Shown: piece after piece, positions 7,296 through 15,159 of the stretch
Position numbering within the stretch: the stretch's first letter is position 1
How the letters are laid out: every line of letters begins with the position of its first letter
Source: Schwartzia sp. (in: firmicutes)
GTDB taxonomy: Bacteria; Bacillota; Negativicutes; Selenomonadales; Selenomonadaceae
DNA length: 15,603 nt
Direction: 5' to 3'
NCBI GenBank assembly: GCA_017939945.1
Contig: JAGAZS010000323.1
Span: 1-15,603 of the forward strand
Made by a program: the position numbers and the translations under genes
The notes under the pieces: model-generated
Told to the model about the DNA's origin: nothing
The model's input: only the letters and a program-made list of their open reading frames with translations
The model's database searches: none

Positions 7296-8261
7296 TTGAG
7301 GAAAACATGGCTAGTCGTCCTTATAACGGCAATTTTTACCGCATTGCTTACGGCAGCAACTATTTGTACGGGAGCTGCTTACGTCGCTGGCTGCTTTTTC
7401 GTCGACCTTGCACTAAAACGCGGGACAATCGATAATCCAAGTGCTCCGCCCGCTATCTTCCGCAGCGCTATCGAAGGCAACGGCAGAGCCATCCGCCCCG
7501 CGCCGAAGCCGGACTTCGACGCAGAAACTTGGACGCTCAAATCCTTCGACAAGCTCACGCTCCGAGCGACACGCTTTAAACCGGAACAGGACAGCCATCG
7601 ATGGGTGCTGATCCTTCACGGCTACGGTCTCACGCAAGCGCATGTATGGAGTTACGCGAACGCCTATCTTCATCATAACTATCATGTTCTGACGCCCGAC
7701 TTGCGTGCTTCCGGTTCCAGTGATGGCACATATACCACAATGGGAGCGCTTGAAGCACGCGACATCGCAGATTGGGTACAACGCATAGTTTCTACTGACC
7801 CGGACGCGCGTATCGTACTTCACGGCATCTCAATGGGTGCAGCGGCAGTCATGCTCGCCACAGGCGAAAATCTTCCCGCAAACGTCGTCGCCGTCGTAGA
7901 GGATAGCGGCTATGCAAACATTTACGACCTATTCGCCATCGAACTTGACAAGCTTCTCTCTCTTCCATCCTATCCGCTGCTTGACGCCGCCGACGTTGTC
8001 TGCGAATATCGCGCAGGCTTTTCCTTCCGAAAATCAAGTCCCATGGAAGCTGTCCGCCGTTCTTCTCTCCCTATTCTTTTTATTCACAGCACCGGCGACC
8101 GTCTTGTCCCTTTTTCTATGATGCAGGCACTCTACAACACTTCCGCCGCGCCTGGGAAAGAAAAATTGGTCGTTGAGAAAATCGGCCATGGCGCACTTTA
8201 CCAATCGAAAAACTATTTCCCTTCCGTCTTCGAGTTCACGGACAAATGGACAGAAAAATAG
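7296..8261 (+). CDS. Membrane-anchored alpha/beta hydrolase
   Basis: A 321-residue alpha/beta-hydrolase-fold protein with an N-terminal hydrophobic segment (about 5-35) that looks like a signal anchor. The catalytic domain begins near residue 75. The oxyanion-hole motif is LHGYGL (107-112), and the nucleophile is Ser179 in GISMG, on LHGISMGAAAVM. The acid is most likely Asp268 in HSTGDRLVP, and the base His298 in KIGHGALY. The LRASGSSDG segment (136-144) is typical of the COG1073-like branch. The substrate is unknown; esterase, lipase or peptidase activity is possible. The start is TTG at 7296, the only initiation codon between the in-frame stop at 7287 and the hydrophobic core, with GGAAG 9 nt upstream. 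It follows a terminator and I see no convincing promoter, so it may depend on read-through. Confidence 0.85.
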   Translation: MRKTWLVVLITAIFTALLTAATICTGAAYVAGCFFVDLALKRGTIDNPSAPPAIFRSAIEGNGRAIRPAPKPDFDAETWTLKSFDKLTLRATRFKPEQDSHRWVLILHGYGLTQAHVWSYANAYLHHNYHVLTPDLRASGSSDGTYTTMGALEARDIADWVQRIVSTDPDARIVLHGISMGAAAVMLATGENLPANVVAVVEDSGYANIYDLFAIELDKLLSLPSYPLLDAADVVCEYRAGFSFRKSSPMEAVRRSSLPILFIHSTGDRLVPFSMMQALYNTSAAPGKEKLVVEKIGHGALYQSKNYFPSVFEFTDKWTEK

Positions 8262-8290
8262 AGGGAGAACACATTGTCTCCCCCTTCCTG

Positions 8291-8317
8291 AAAAAGCCGT
8301 CATTGTCGACGGTTTTT
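8291..8317. terminator. Bidirectional terminator between convergent genes
   Basis: An A-run, CCGTC (8297-8301), loop ATTGTC, GACGG (8308-8312) and a T-run give a hairpin flanked by A5 and T5. Each strand therefore has a U-tail. On the + strand a G-U and A-U pairs extend the stem. It sits 29 nt after the hydrolase stop and 8 nt after the stop of the - strand gene. A second small stem, GGGAGA/TCTCCC (8263-8268/8277-8282), precedes it on the + strand. Confidence 0.75.
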
Positions 8318-8325
8318 ATATGCGG

Positions 8326-11300
8326 CTATCCCGCATTCTTCGTTACATCCGCGTTCACTGGCGCTTTCTCCCGTGCGACAGAAAGCATCAGCTTGATACG
8401 GTTGACTTGGTTGACTTCGCTTGCGCCCGCGTCGCAGTCCAGTGCTATGATATTGCTGTCCGGATAACGCTCGCGGAGCGCGTGCATGACGCCCTTGCCC
8501 GTGATATGGTTCGGCAGGCAACCGAAAGGCTGAAGGCATACAATATTCGGCACGCCGCGTTCGGCCAGTTCCATCATTTCACCGGTCAGGAACCACCCCT
8601 CGCCCGCCATATTGCCCAAAGACACCTGGCGGCTTGCCAACTCCGCCAGTTCCTTGATGGTTGACGGCGGCTCGAAGCGGCGGCTTTTTTTCAGCGCGTC
8701 CGCCATCGGATGCCGGAATAATTCCAGCATTTGGATAGAAAGTTCCGCCTTCCAGCGGTCCATGCGCCCCCCCGCCAAAAGCTTGCGCTTTACGATATCG
8801 TCATAAGCCATGTACTCCATGAAATTCAGGAGATCCGGCATGACGACTTCTGCGCCCTCGTCGAACAAAAGCTCTTCCAATTGATTGTTCGCCACCGGAT
8901 GATATTTGACGAGAATTTCGCCGACAATACCGACCTTCGGCTTCCAAAGCGTCTCTTCGATGGGCAGGATATCGAAATCGTGGACAATCTGCCGAAGATT
9001 TCGCCGATATTTGAAATAGTTGCCGTCGGAGAGCTCCGCCTTGACGCGCTTCATCCACGCACGATAGAGCCGTTCCGTCGAACCCGGTTCAATCTCATAC
9101 GGCTTTACGCGATTCTTCACGCGCATCAACAAATCGCCATAGACGACCGCCTTGACAATATCCGTATAACAGCTCCGGGTCATGACGAAATCGTCCGTTT
9201 CGCTTTCGCGTCCCATGAAAGCAAAAGCGGGCACCTGCCCGAATCCGGCATCCTTCAACGCAGCACGCATCAGGTTCAAATAGTTCGTCGCACGGCACGC
9301 GCCGCACGTCTGGAACAACATAATCGACGTCTTGTCCGGATCGCAGGCTCCGGAACGGAGCACGGAAAGCATTTGCCCGATAACGACAATCGCCGGATAG
9401 CACATATCGTTGTTCACATAACATAGGCCGACGTCAATCGCCTGACGGTCCATCGTTTTCGGAATCACAAGACGATAGCCGTAAGCCCGAAATACTGATT
9501 CCAACAGTTCAAAGTGAATCGGGGACATCTGGGGCGCAAGGATCGTATGCATTTCCTTGCATGCCTTCGTAAAATGCGGGCGGTCTTTCCGCTGCATCGG
9601 CTCGTACGGCACGCATTCCCTTCGGGCAAGCGCCGCCATCAGCGAACGGACACGGATACGCGCCGCACCCAAGTTCGAGACCTCGTCCAGTTTGATCATC
9701 GTATAAAGGCGATGATGTGCCTCTAAAATTTCCTTGACCTGCCCCGTGGTAATCGCATCCAGCCCGCAACCGAAGGAGCTGAACTGGATCAAAGCTATAT
9801 TGTCGTGGCTCGCGGCGAAGCTTGCTGCATGATAAAGCCGCGCATGGTAACTCCATTGGTTGACAATCCCCAACGTGTCATCGCTTTCCACCGGCAAGCG
9901 GTAGACCATATCCTCCGAGAGCACGGGCAAGCCGTAGGACTGGATCATCTCCGGAATGCCGTGATTGATTTCCGGATCGATATGGTACGGACGCCCCGCC
10001 AGCAAAATCGCTGGCAAATGTTCACGCTCGACCAGTTCGAGAATCTGCTTCCCGTAAGCACGCACGTCTTCCTTGTAATGCGCCAGCTCCGCGTACGCCG
10101 CCTTGACCGCCTCGGCAATCTCAGCTTTTCCGAGATGCTCCTCCGCCAGTTCCTCCGTCAGCCGCTCGACCATGCGCTTTTCGTCGTAAATCGGCAGGAA
10201 CGGCTGCATGAACCGTATTCCCTTTTCCCGAAGCACATCCATATTGCCGCGGATATTTTCCGCGTAGGACGCCACCACAGGGCAGCTGTAATGGTCATCC
10301 GAGGGATGCGCCTTGTCCTCCATATTGTAAGGAATACACGGGTAGAAAATCTTCGGCACACCCCTCTCGACGAGGTCGACGATATGCCCGTGAACCAGCT
10401 TCGCCGGATAGCAGAGCGAATCCGACGGCACCGTCGCCATGCCTCGATAATAGGTTCGGACAGAGGTCTTGCCTGAAAGCACGACCTCATAGCCGAGCTT
10501 CGTGAAGAACGTGAACCAGAACGGATAGTCCTCGTACATATTGAGCACACGCGGAATCCCAATCTTGCCCCGCTTCGCATTTTCAAGCGGCTGGTAATAG
10601 TTGAACAGCCGATCATATTTGTATTGGTAGATGCTGGGTACCTTGCTCTCGGAGCGTTGCTTTCCAATACCGCGCTCACAACGGTTGCCCGAAAAATACT
10701 TTCCGCCGTCCGAGAACGTGGACGCGGTAATCAGGCATTGGTTGCCGCACCCTTTGCAGCGATAAGAATTTGTCTCCACGGAAAACGCGTCCAGCGCATC
10801 CGCGGAAAGCACGGACGACTTCTCCGCGCCGCTTTCCAGCGCGAGAATCGCCGCGCCGTACGCCCCCATGACGCCAGCAATGTCGGGGCGGATTACGTCA
10901 CGCTGCAAAAGCACTTCCAAGGCGCGAAGCACCGCGTCATTGTAAAACGTACCGCCCTGTACGACAATATGCTCGCCGAGCGACTTCACATCGCGAAGCT
11001 GCATTACCTTGAACAGTGCATTCTTGATGACCGAAATCGCAATCCCCGCCGAAATGTCGCTGACGGGGGCGCCTTCTTTCTGCGCCTGCTTGACGCGGGA
11101 ATTCATGAAAACCGTGCAGCGCGTGCCGAGATCGACAGGCTCCCGCGAATCGATAGCCTTTGCCGCAAATTCCTCCGTCGTCATCGAGAGCCCTTGGGCG
11201 AAATTCTGGATAAACGAACCGCAGCCTGCCGAGCATGCTTCGTTCAAGGTGATATTGCCAATGCTTCCATGATGCACGAAAAAGCACTTCATGTCCTGTC

Positions 11301-12567
11301 CGCCGATATCCAGTACGAAGCTGACGTCAGGGCAAAACTCCTGCGCCGCGCGAAGATGGGCAAACGTCTCCACCTCGCCGCCGTCGGCATGAATCGCCGC
11401 TTTCACGATGCCTTCGCCGTAGCCCGTCGTCATCACCGACGCGATATACTGACCGGGACGCATTTCAGCGTAAAACGCCCGTAATTCTTTAATGACAGTC
11501 TGAAGCGGCAGCCCTTCATTGCTGCCGTATGCCGTATACAAAAGCTCCTTGTCCTTGCCGATTACGGCGAGCTTTGTCGTCGTCGACCCCGCGTCGATTC
11601 CGAGATACAGGGGGCCCATATAAGAGGAAAGCTCCCCTCTCGGCACACGATCTTTATCATGGCGTTTCCGGAAATTTTCGTATTCCTTCGCGTCGCGGAA
11701 CAACACAAAAGTCGAAGAACGCGTCTGCATCGCCGCATCTTCCTTTGCGCATTCAATACTTTTCGCGAGACGGCAAAAATCCATATCCTCGCCGTCTTCG
11801 GAAAGGGCCGCGCCCATCGCCACAAAATAGCAGCCGTCCTTGACCGGCATGACCTCATCCGGCGTCAGCTTCAATGTTTCAATAAAGCGTTTGCGCAGCT
11901 CGGACAGGAAATAAAGCGGCCCGCCCAAAAACGCGATATGCCCGCTGATAGGCCGCCCCTGCGCAAGATTGCCGATGGTCTGGTTGACCACCGCCTGGAA
12001 AATGGAAAGCGCGATATCGGCTTTTTCCACGCCGTCGTTGATCAGTGCCTGAATATCCGTCTTCGCAAAGACGCCGCAGCGGGAGGCGATGGTATAAATC
12101 TGGCGCCCCTTTTCCGCCAACGCGTTCAGTCCCAATGCGTCCGTCGAAAGAAGCGCCGCCATGTGGTCGATAAAGGAGCCGGTGCCGCCGGCGCAGACGC
12201 CGTTCATGCGCTGCTCCGACGCGCCGCCGAAATAAGTGATTTTCGCGTCCTCGCCGCCGAGCTCCACCGCCGTATCCGTCTGCGGTATCAGCGACTTCAC
12301 CGCTGACGCGCAGGCGATGACCTCCTGCACAAACGGCAGCCCGACACGCTGCGCGACGCCCATACTCGCCGACCCCGTCAGGGCAAAGGAAAAACGCTGC
12401 GAGCCCACGACGTCCCGCAGCGCCGACAAATTCTCATGCAACGCCTTGCTGATTTCCGAAAAATGACGCGCATATTTTTTATAAATGATTTCCTTAGCCT
12501 GGTTCAAAACCACGACCTTGATCGTCGTGGAACCAATGTCAATACCGACACTTAAAGCCGAATCCAA
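8326..12567 (-). CDS. Acyl-CoA dehydratase activase / DCCP-like fusion protein (1413 aa)
   Basis: A cytoplasmic redox-protein fusion without signal or membrane segment. Two BcrAD/BadFG ATPase domains come first (about 5-260 and 320-577). Each has an ASKHA phosphate loop (GIDIGSTTIK, GIDAGSTTTK), an acidic GGEDAK/GGQDMK motif (104-109, 422-427) and a cluster-ligand cysteine pair (Cys125/Cys164; Cys445/Cys484). A four-cysteine segment follows (604, 607, 611, 630), then a DUF2229/COG3580-like region with DSLCYPAKLVHGHIVDL (716-732). Last come COG3581-like regions with FSSFGCGLDAI (929-939), QTCGACRATNYLN (1086-1098) and LQPFGCLPNHITGKG (1345-1359). By family, the ATPase part should pump low-potential electrons into a 2-hydroxyacyl-CoA dehydratase or double-cubane-type partner, here largely in cis. 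The substrate is unknown. The start is TTG at 12567, with GGTGG and GGGAG upstream; GGGAG abuts the codon, so the exact start is less sure. Confidence 0.88.
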   Translation of the reverse strand: MDSALSVGIDIGSTTIKVVVLNQAKEIIYKKYARHFSEISKALHENLSALRDVVGSQRFSFALTGSASMGVAQRVGLPFVQEVIACASAVKSLIPQTDTAVELGGEDAKITYFGGASEQRMNGVCAGGTGSFIDHMAALLSTDALGLNALAEKGRQIYTIASRCGVFAKTDIQALINDGVEKADIALSIFQAVVNQTIGNLAQGRPISGHIAFLGGPLYFLSELRKRFIETLKLTPDEVMPVKDGCYFVAMGAALSEDGEDMDFCRLAKSIECAKEDAAMQTRSSTFVLFRDAKEYENFRKRHDKDRVPRGELSSYMGPLYLGIDAGSTTTKLAVIGKDKELLYTAYGSNEGLPLQTVIKELRAFYAEMRPGQYIASVMTTGYGEGIVKAAIHADGGEVETFAHLRAAQEFCPDVSFVLDIGGQDMKCFFVHHGSIGNITLNEACSAGCGSFIQNFAQGLSMTTEEFAAKAIDSREPVDLGTRCTVFMNSRVKQAQKEGAPVSDISAGIAISVIKNALFKVMQLRDVKSLGEHIVVQGGTFYNDAVLRALEVLLQRDVIRPDIAGVMGAYGAAILALESGAEKSSVLSADALDAFSVETNSYRCKGCGNQCLITASTFSDGGKYFSGNRCERGIGKQRSESKVPSIYQYKYDRLFNYYQPLENAKRGKIGIPRVLNMYEDYPFWFTFFTKLGYEVVLSGKTSVRTYYRGMATVPSDSLCYPAKLVHGHIVDLVERGVPKIFYPCIPYNMEDKAHPSDDHYSCPVVASYAENIRGNMDVLREKGIRFMQPFLPIYDEKRMVERLTEELAEEHLGKAEIAEAVKAAYAELAHYKEDVRAYGKQILELVEREHLPAILLAGRPYHIDPEINHGIPEMIQSYGLPVLSEDMVYRLPVESDDTLGIVNQWSYHARLYHAASFAASHDNIALIQFSSFGCGLDAITTGQVKEILEAHHRLYTMIKLDEVSNLGAARIRVRSLMAALARRECVPYEPMQRKDRPHFTKACKEMHTILAPQMSPIHFELLESVFRAYGYRLVIPKTMDRQAIDVGLCYVNNDMCYPAIVVIGQMLSVLRSGACDPDKTSIMLFQTCGACRATNYLNLMRAALKDAGFGQVPAFAFMGRESETDDFVMTRSCYTDIVKAVVYGDLLMRVKNRVKPYEIEPGSTERLYRAWMKRVKAELSDGNYFKYRRNLRQIVHDFDILPIEETLWKPKVGIVGEILVKYHPVANNQLEELLFDEGAEVVMPDLLNFMEYMAYDDIVKRKLLAGGRMDRWKAELSIQMLELFRHPMADALKKSRRFEPPSTIKELAELASRQVSLGNMAGEGWFLTGEMMELAERGVPNIVCLQPFGCLPNHITGKGVMHALRERYPDSNIIALDCDAGASEVNQVNRIKLMLSVAREKAPVNADVTKNAG

Positions 12568-12606
12568 CTCCCTGCACCACCCGCGAAATAATCATAGATT
12601 GTCAAC

Positions 12607-12621
12607 ATGAACGACGTTCAT
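12607..12621. promoter_or_regulatory. Operator-like palindrome at the activase-fusion promoter
   Basis: ATGAACG-A-CGTTCAT is a perfect palindrome with 7-bp arms around one central base. On the - strand it begins immediately after the -10 box and covers the expected transcription start. That is a classic repressor position. It is not a LexA box, because GAAC and GTTC are separated by three bases rather than four. The cognate regulator is not in the window. Confidence 0.55.
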
Positions 12622-12649
12622 ATTATACCACATCAGCACTAAACTGCAA
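12622..12649 (-). promoter_or_regulatory. Predicted promoter of the activase-fusion gene
   Basis: On the - strand a perfect TATAAT (12622-12627) is preceded, with a 16-nt spacer, by TTGCAG (12644-12649); shifting by one base gives CTTGCA with 17 nt. The -35 lies inside the last codons of truA. The predicted leader is about 45-50 nt. The weak -35 suggests activator dependence or moderate strength. Confidence 0.6.
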
Positions 12650-12663
12650 GCTGTTTTAGTGCT
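12635..12663. repeat. Inverted repeat at the 3' end of truA
   Basis: AGCACTAAA (12635-12643) and TTTAGTGCT (12655-12663) are perfect 9-bp arms around an 11-nt loop. They cover the last truA codons and stop. Read with truA (- strand) no U-run follows, so it is at best a weak terminator or a 3'-end stabiliser. Read on the + strand it is followed by TTTTG. The loop contains the -35 hexamer of the next gene. Confidence 0.6.
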
Positions 12664-13493
12664 TTTGCCCCATTCCCGCCGTATATCCACACGTCATTTT
12701 CCGCTGCATACCATGACGCATCATAATTGACCCGGACGAGGCACAACCCCGAGGCCGGAGCGGTGGCGCTGGCGCACCGGCGATCCTTTGCGGCAAGTAT
12801 AGACAGGAAGTCTTCGGGCGAGAAAACGCCTCTGCCAACGTCCGCCAATGTGCCGACGATATTTCGCACCATATGGTAAAGAAAACCATCGGCCACAAAA
12901 GTAAACATGAGTTCCCGCCCATCACGCCTGCATTCCACTCTCGCCATTGTGCGAACCGGGGAGATTGGCGCGCCGCCGGAAGCACGAAACGAGGAAAAAT
13001 CATGCGTACCGAGCAGCGACGCCAATGCGCTTTCCATCCCCGACGTATCAAGCGGCTGCCGGATATGCCACGCATAGCGGCACAAAAACGGGTTTGGAGT
13101 TTCGCCCGTCAAAATCCGATAGCAATACATTTTTTCCTTCGCCGAATGAAGGGCGCTGAATTCCCTATCGGCTTCGAAAGCCCGGCACACAACAATGTCC
13201 GGCGGCAACAAGCTGTTCACCGCTCGCGGCACCCGCTCAACGGGAATTGTCCCGTCCGTGAAAAAGTTCACGACCTGTCCCGCTGCATGAACGCCGGCGT
13301 CCGTCCGTCCCGCTGCCGCCAGTTCCACTGTATCGCCGAACACACGGGAAAGCGATTCTTCCAAAACATTCTGCACCGCGACGACAGGGCGTGTTTGCCG
13401 CTGAAAGCCGTGATAACCGGTTCCGTCGTAAGCGACAATCAGGCAAATATTCCGCGCCCGGCGTTTCATTTCATCTTTGTGTTCCCTTTTCAT
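12639..13493 (-). CDS. truA: tRNA pseudouridine synthase A
   Basis: Makes pseudouridine at positions 38-40 of the tRNA anticodon stem. The 284 residues are slightly longer than usual because of a basic N-terminal extension and a C-terminal tail. Landmarks are YDGTGYHGFQRQ (22-32 region), the catalytic aspartate Asp65 in AGRTDAGVHA, VNFFTD (75-80), KEKMYCYRI (119-127) and FLYHMVRNIVG (204-214). The ATG at 13493 overlaps the TGA of ecfT by one base (TGATG), implying translational coupling. An internal ATG at residue 9 would remove only the charged extension and cannot be excluded. The position after ecfA1-ecfA2-ecfT is the standard Firmicutes order, but rplM and rpsI, which usually follow truA, are not next here. 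Confidence 0.96.
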   Translation of the reverse strand: MKREHKDEMKRRARNICLIVAYDGTGYHGFQRQTRPVVAVQNVLEESLSRVFGDTVELAAAGRTDAGVHAAGQVVNFFTDGTIPVERVPRAVNSLLPPDIVVCRAFEADREFSALHSAKEKMYCYRILTGETPNPFLCRYAWHIRQPLDTSGMESALASLLGTHDFSSFRASGGAPISPVRTMARVECRRDGRELMFTFVADGFLYHMVRNIVGTLADVGRGVFSPEDFLSILAAKDRRCASATAPASGLCLVRVNYDASWYAAENDVWIYGGNGAKALKQLAV

Positions 13494-14296
13494 CAGACGC
13501 CCGCCGCCTTCATCGCGCCCATAGCAGCAAGAAAAAGCGCTGTCACCCCCGCCGCTGCATAATCAATGCCGCCGACATGAAGTTCCTTCATCCGCGTACG
13601 GCCTTCGCCTCCCCGGTAGCAGCGCGCTTCCATAGCCGTCGCCAATTCATCAGCCCTGCGGAACGAAGAAATGAACAGCGGCACAAGAATAGGCACAAGA
13701 TGACGGACACGTTTCAAAGCATTGCCTGTCGAAAAATCCGCGCCGCGCGACTGCTGCGCTTTCATAATCGTGTCCGTTTCCTCAATCAGCGTCGGCACGA
13801 AACGAAGCGCGATTGTCATCATCATGGCCAGCTCGTGCGCAGGAACGCCGACGAGCTTCAGCGGGCGCAGAAGGCGCTCCATGCCGTCCGTCAGGGAAAG
13901 CGGCGATGTCGTAAAGGTCAAAAGCGAAGAAAACACGATCAAGAGCGCCAGTCGCAGGCAGAGAAAAAAGCCCCGCACAAGCCCCTCTTTCGTCATGTCA
14001 AAAATCCAGACGCGGAAAAAAACCTCCCCCGGCGTCGAGCACAGATGGATCAAGAACGTGAAGGCGAGAATCCACCAAAGAGGGCGGAGCGACCGCAGAT
14101 ACATGGACAAGGGAACCCTCGACGAGACCGCCAGCAGAGCGGCAAGCCCCGTCAATACCGCATACCCGCCCGGCGTATCAAAGATGAAAATCGCCGCCAT
14201 CAAGGCAATCAAAAGCAAAAGTTTTGTCCTCGGATCCATCCGGTGCAACACGGACGTACCCGGAAAAAACTGCCCGATGGTGATATCCGTCAGCAT
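13493..14296 (-). CDS. ecfT: ECF transporter transmembrane coupling protein EcfT
   Basis: The membrane coupling subunit of a group II energy-coupling factor transporter. It links the two ATPases to interchangeable vitamin- or metal-binding S components encoded elsewhere. It has 267 residues with hydrophobic segments at about 25-60, 70-88, 106-130 and near the C-terminus (about 243-265). The two cytoplasmic coupling helices carry the expected Ala/Arg-Gly motifs, QQSRGADF (181-188) and MEARCYRGG (222-230). The ATG has a very strong GGGAGGG site 6 nt upstream and overlaps the end of ecfA2 by 7 nt. The stop shares a base with the truA start. Confidence 0.95.
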   Translation of the reverse strand: MLTDITIGQFFPGTSVLHRMDPRTKLLLLIALMAAIFIFDTPGGYAVLTGLAALLAVSSRVPLSMYLRSLRPLWWILAFTFLIHLCSTPGEVFFRVWIFDMTKEGLVRGFFLCLRLALLIVFSSLLTFTTSPLSLTDGMERLLRPLKLVGVPAHELAMMMTIALRFVPTLIEETDTIMKAQQSRGADFSTGNALKRVRHLVPILVPLFISSFRRADELATAMEARCYRGGEGRTRMKELHVGGIDYAAAGVTALFLAAMGAMKAAGV

Positions 14297-15159
14297 GTTG
14301 TCCCTCCCTTTTTCCGTACCGCTCTCGAAATCCGCTTCACCGTTTCCTCCACCGTGAACGCGTCCGCTTCCACCGGAAGGCCGTTCTCCTGAAGGCGTGA
14401 AAGCAACGCTACCGTAGGCGGAACCGCAAGTCCTGCCTCCTCTATTTCCTCGTTGGCAAAAAAAGCCTCCGAAGGCGGCGCATCTACCAATACGCGACCA
14501 TCATGCATAAAGACGACTCGCTCCGCCATCCGGGCAATATCTTCCATATTGTGCGATACGAATATGATTGTGAGTTTTTTCTTGCGATGCAATTCCGCAA
14601 TGCGCCGTAAAAGTTCTTCCCTCGCTTGGGGATCAAGTCCGGCTGTGGGCTCATCCAGTACAAGATACTTCGGCTCCAACGCCAGGACGCCTGCAATCGC
14701 CACGCGGCGCATCTGCCCGCCGCTGAGCCGGAAGGGCGAAACGTCCTTGTAAGTCTCATAGTCAAGCTGCACGAATTCCATTGCCGAACGCACGCGGCGA
14801 TTGATTTCATCCTCGGAAAGCTCCAAATTTTTGGGCCCGAAAGCAATATCCGCCGCCACCGTTTCCTCGAAAAGCTGCTGCTCCGGATACTGGAACACCA
14901 TGCCGACCTTGCGGCGCGCAAGGCCGGCTTCTTTCTTTTTTCCCGCAAGGCTCACGCCATCGACCAGCACCTCGCCTTTCGTCGGATGCAAAAGTCCGTT
15001 CAAATGCTGGACCAGTGTTGATTTTCCCGAACCCGTATGCCCCGCAATGGCCGTCAGCGAACCATCGGCAATCTTCAGCGAAACATCCCGGAGGGCCGTG
15101 CGTTCAAATGGCGTCCCTGTCATATACGTATAGGTTACGTTTTTTAACTCTATCGGCAT
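14290..15159 (-). CDS. ecfA2: ECF transporter ATP-binding protein EcfA2
   Basis: The second ATPase of the ECF module, 289 residues, normal length. Motifs in order are Walker A GHTGSGKST (40-48), Q-loop FQYPEQQLF (Gln90), signature LSGGQ (145-149), Walker B YLVLDE (165-170) with PTAGLDP, and switch histidine His203 in VSHNM. The QYPEQQLF form of the Q-loop is characteristic of EcfA proteins. The C-terminal extension past about residue 230 is also typical and contributes to the EcfA dimer. The ATG at 15159 lies 10 nt inside the end of ecfA1, and the stop is 7 nt inside ecfT, so the proteins are made in coupled fashion as parts of one complex. Confidence 0.95.
   Translation of the reverse strand: MPIELKNVTYTYMTGTPFERTALRDVSLKIADGSLTAIAGHTGSGKSTLVQHLNGLLHPTKGEVLVDGVSLAGKKKEAGLARRKVGMVFQYPEQQLFEETVAADIAFGPKNLELSEDEINRRVRSAMEFVQLDYETYKDVSPFRLSGGQMRRVAIAGVLALEPKYLVLDEPTAGLDPQAREELLRRIAELHRKKKLTIIFVSHNMEDIARMAERVVFMHDGRVLVDAPPSEAFFANEEIEEAGLAVPPTVALLSRLQENGLPVEADAFTVEETVKRISRAVRKKGGTTC

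Noticed and set aside
10624..11484. Long open frame (286 codons) on the + strand inside the activase-fusion gene
   Set aside because: It lies entirely antisense to strongly conserved domains, its product is Arg/His-rich without recognisable motif, and it is a usual by-product of GC-rich codon bias.
12607..12621. LexA (SOS) box reading of the palindrome
   Set aside because: The Gram-positive LexA box is GAAC-N4-GTTC; the spacer here is three bases.
13391..14392. 333-codon + strand frame across truA and ecfT
   Set aside because: Antisense to two clear genes; the product is an Arg/His-rich low-information sequence.
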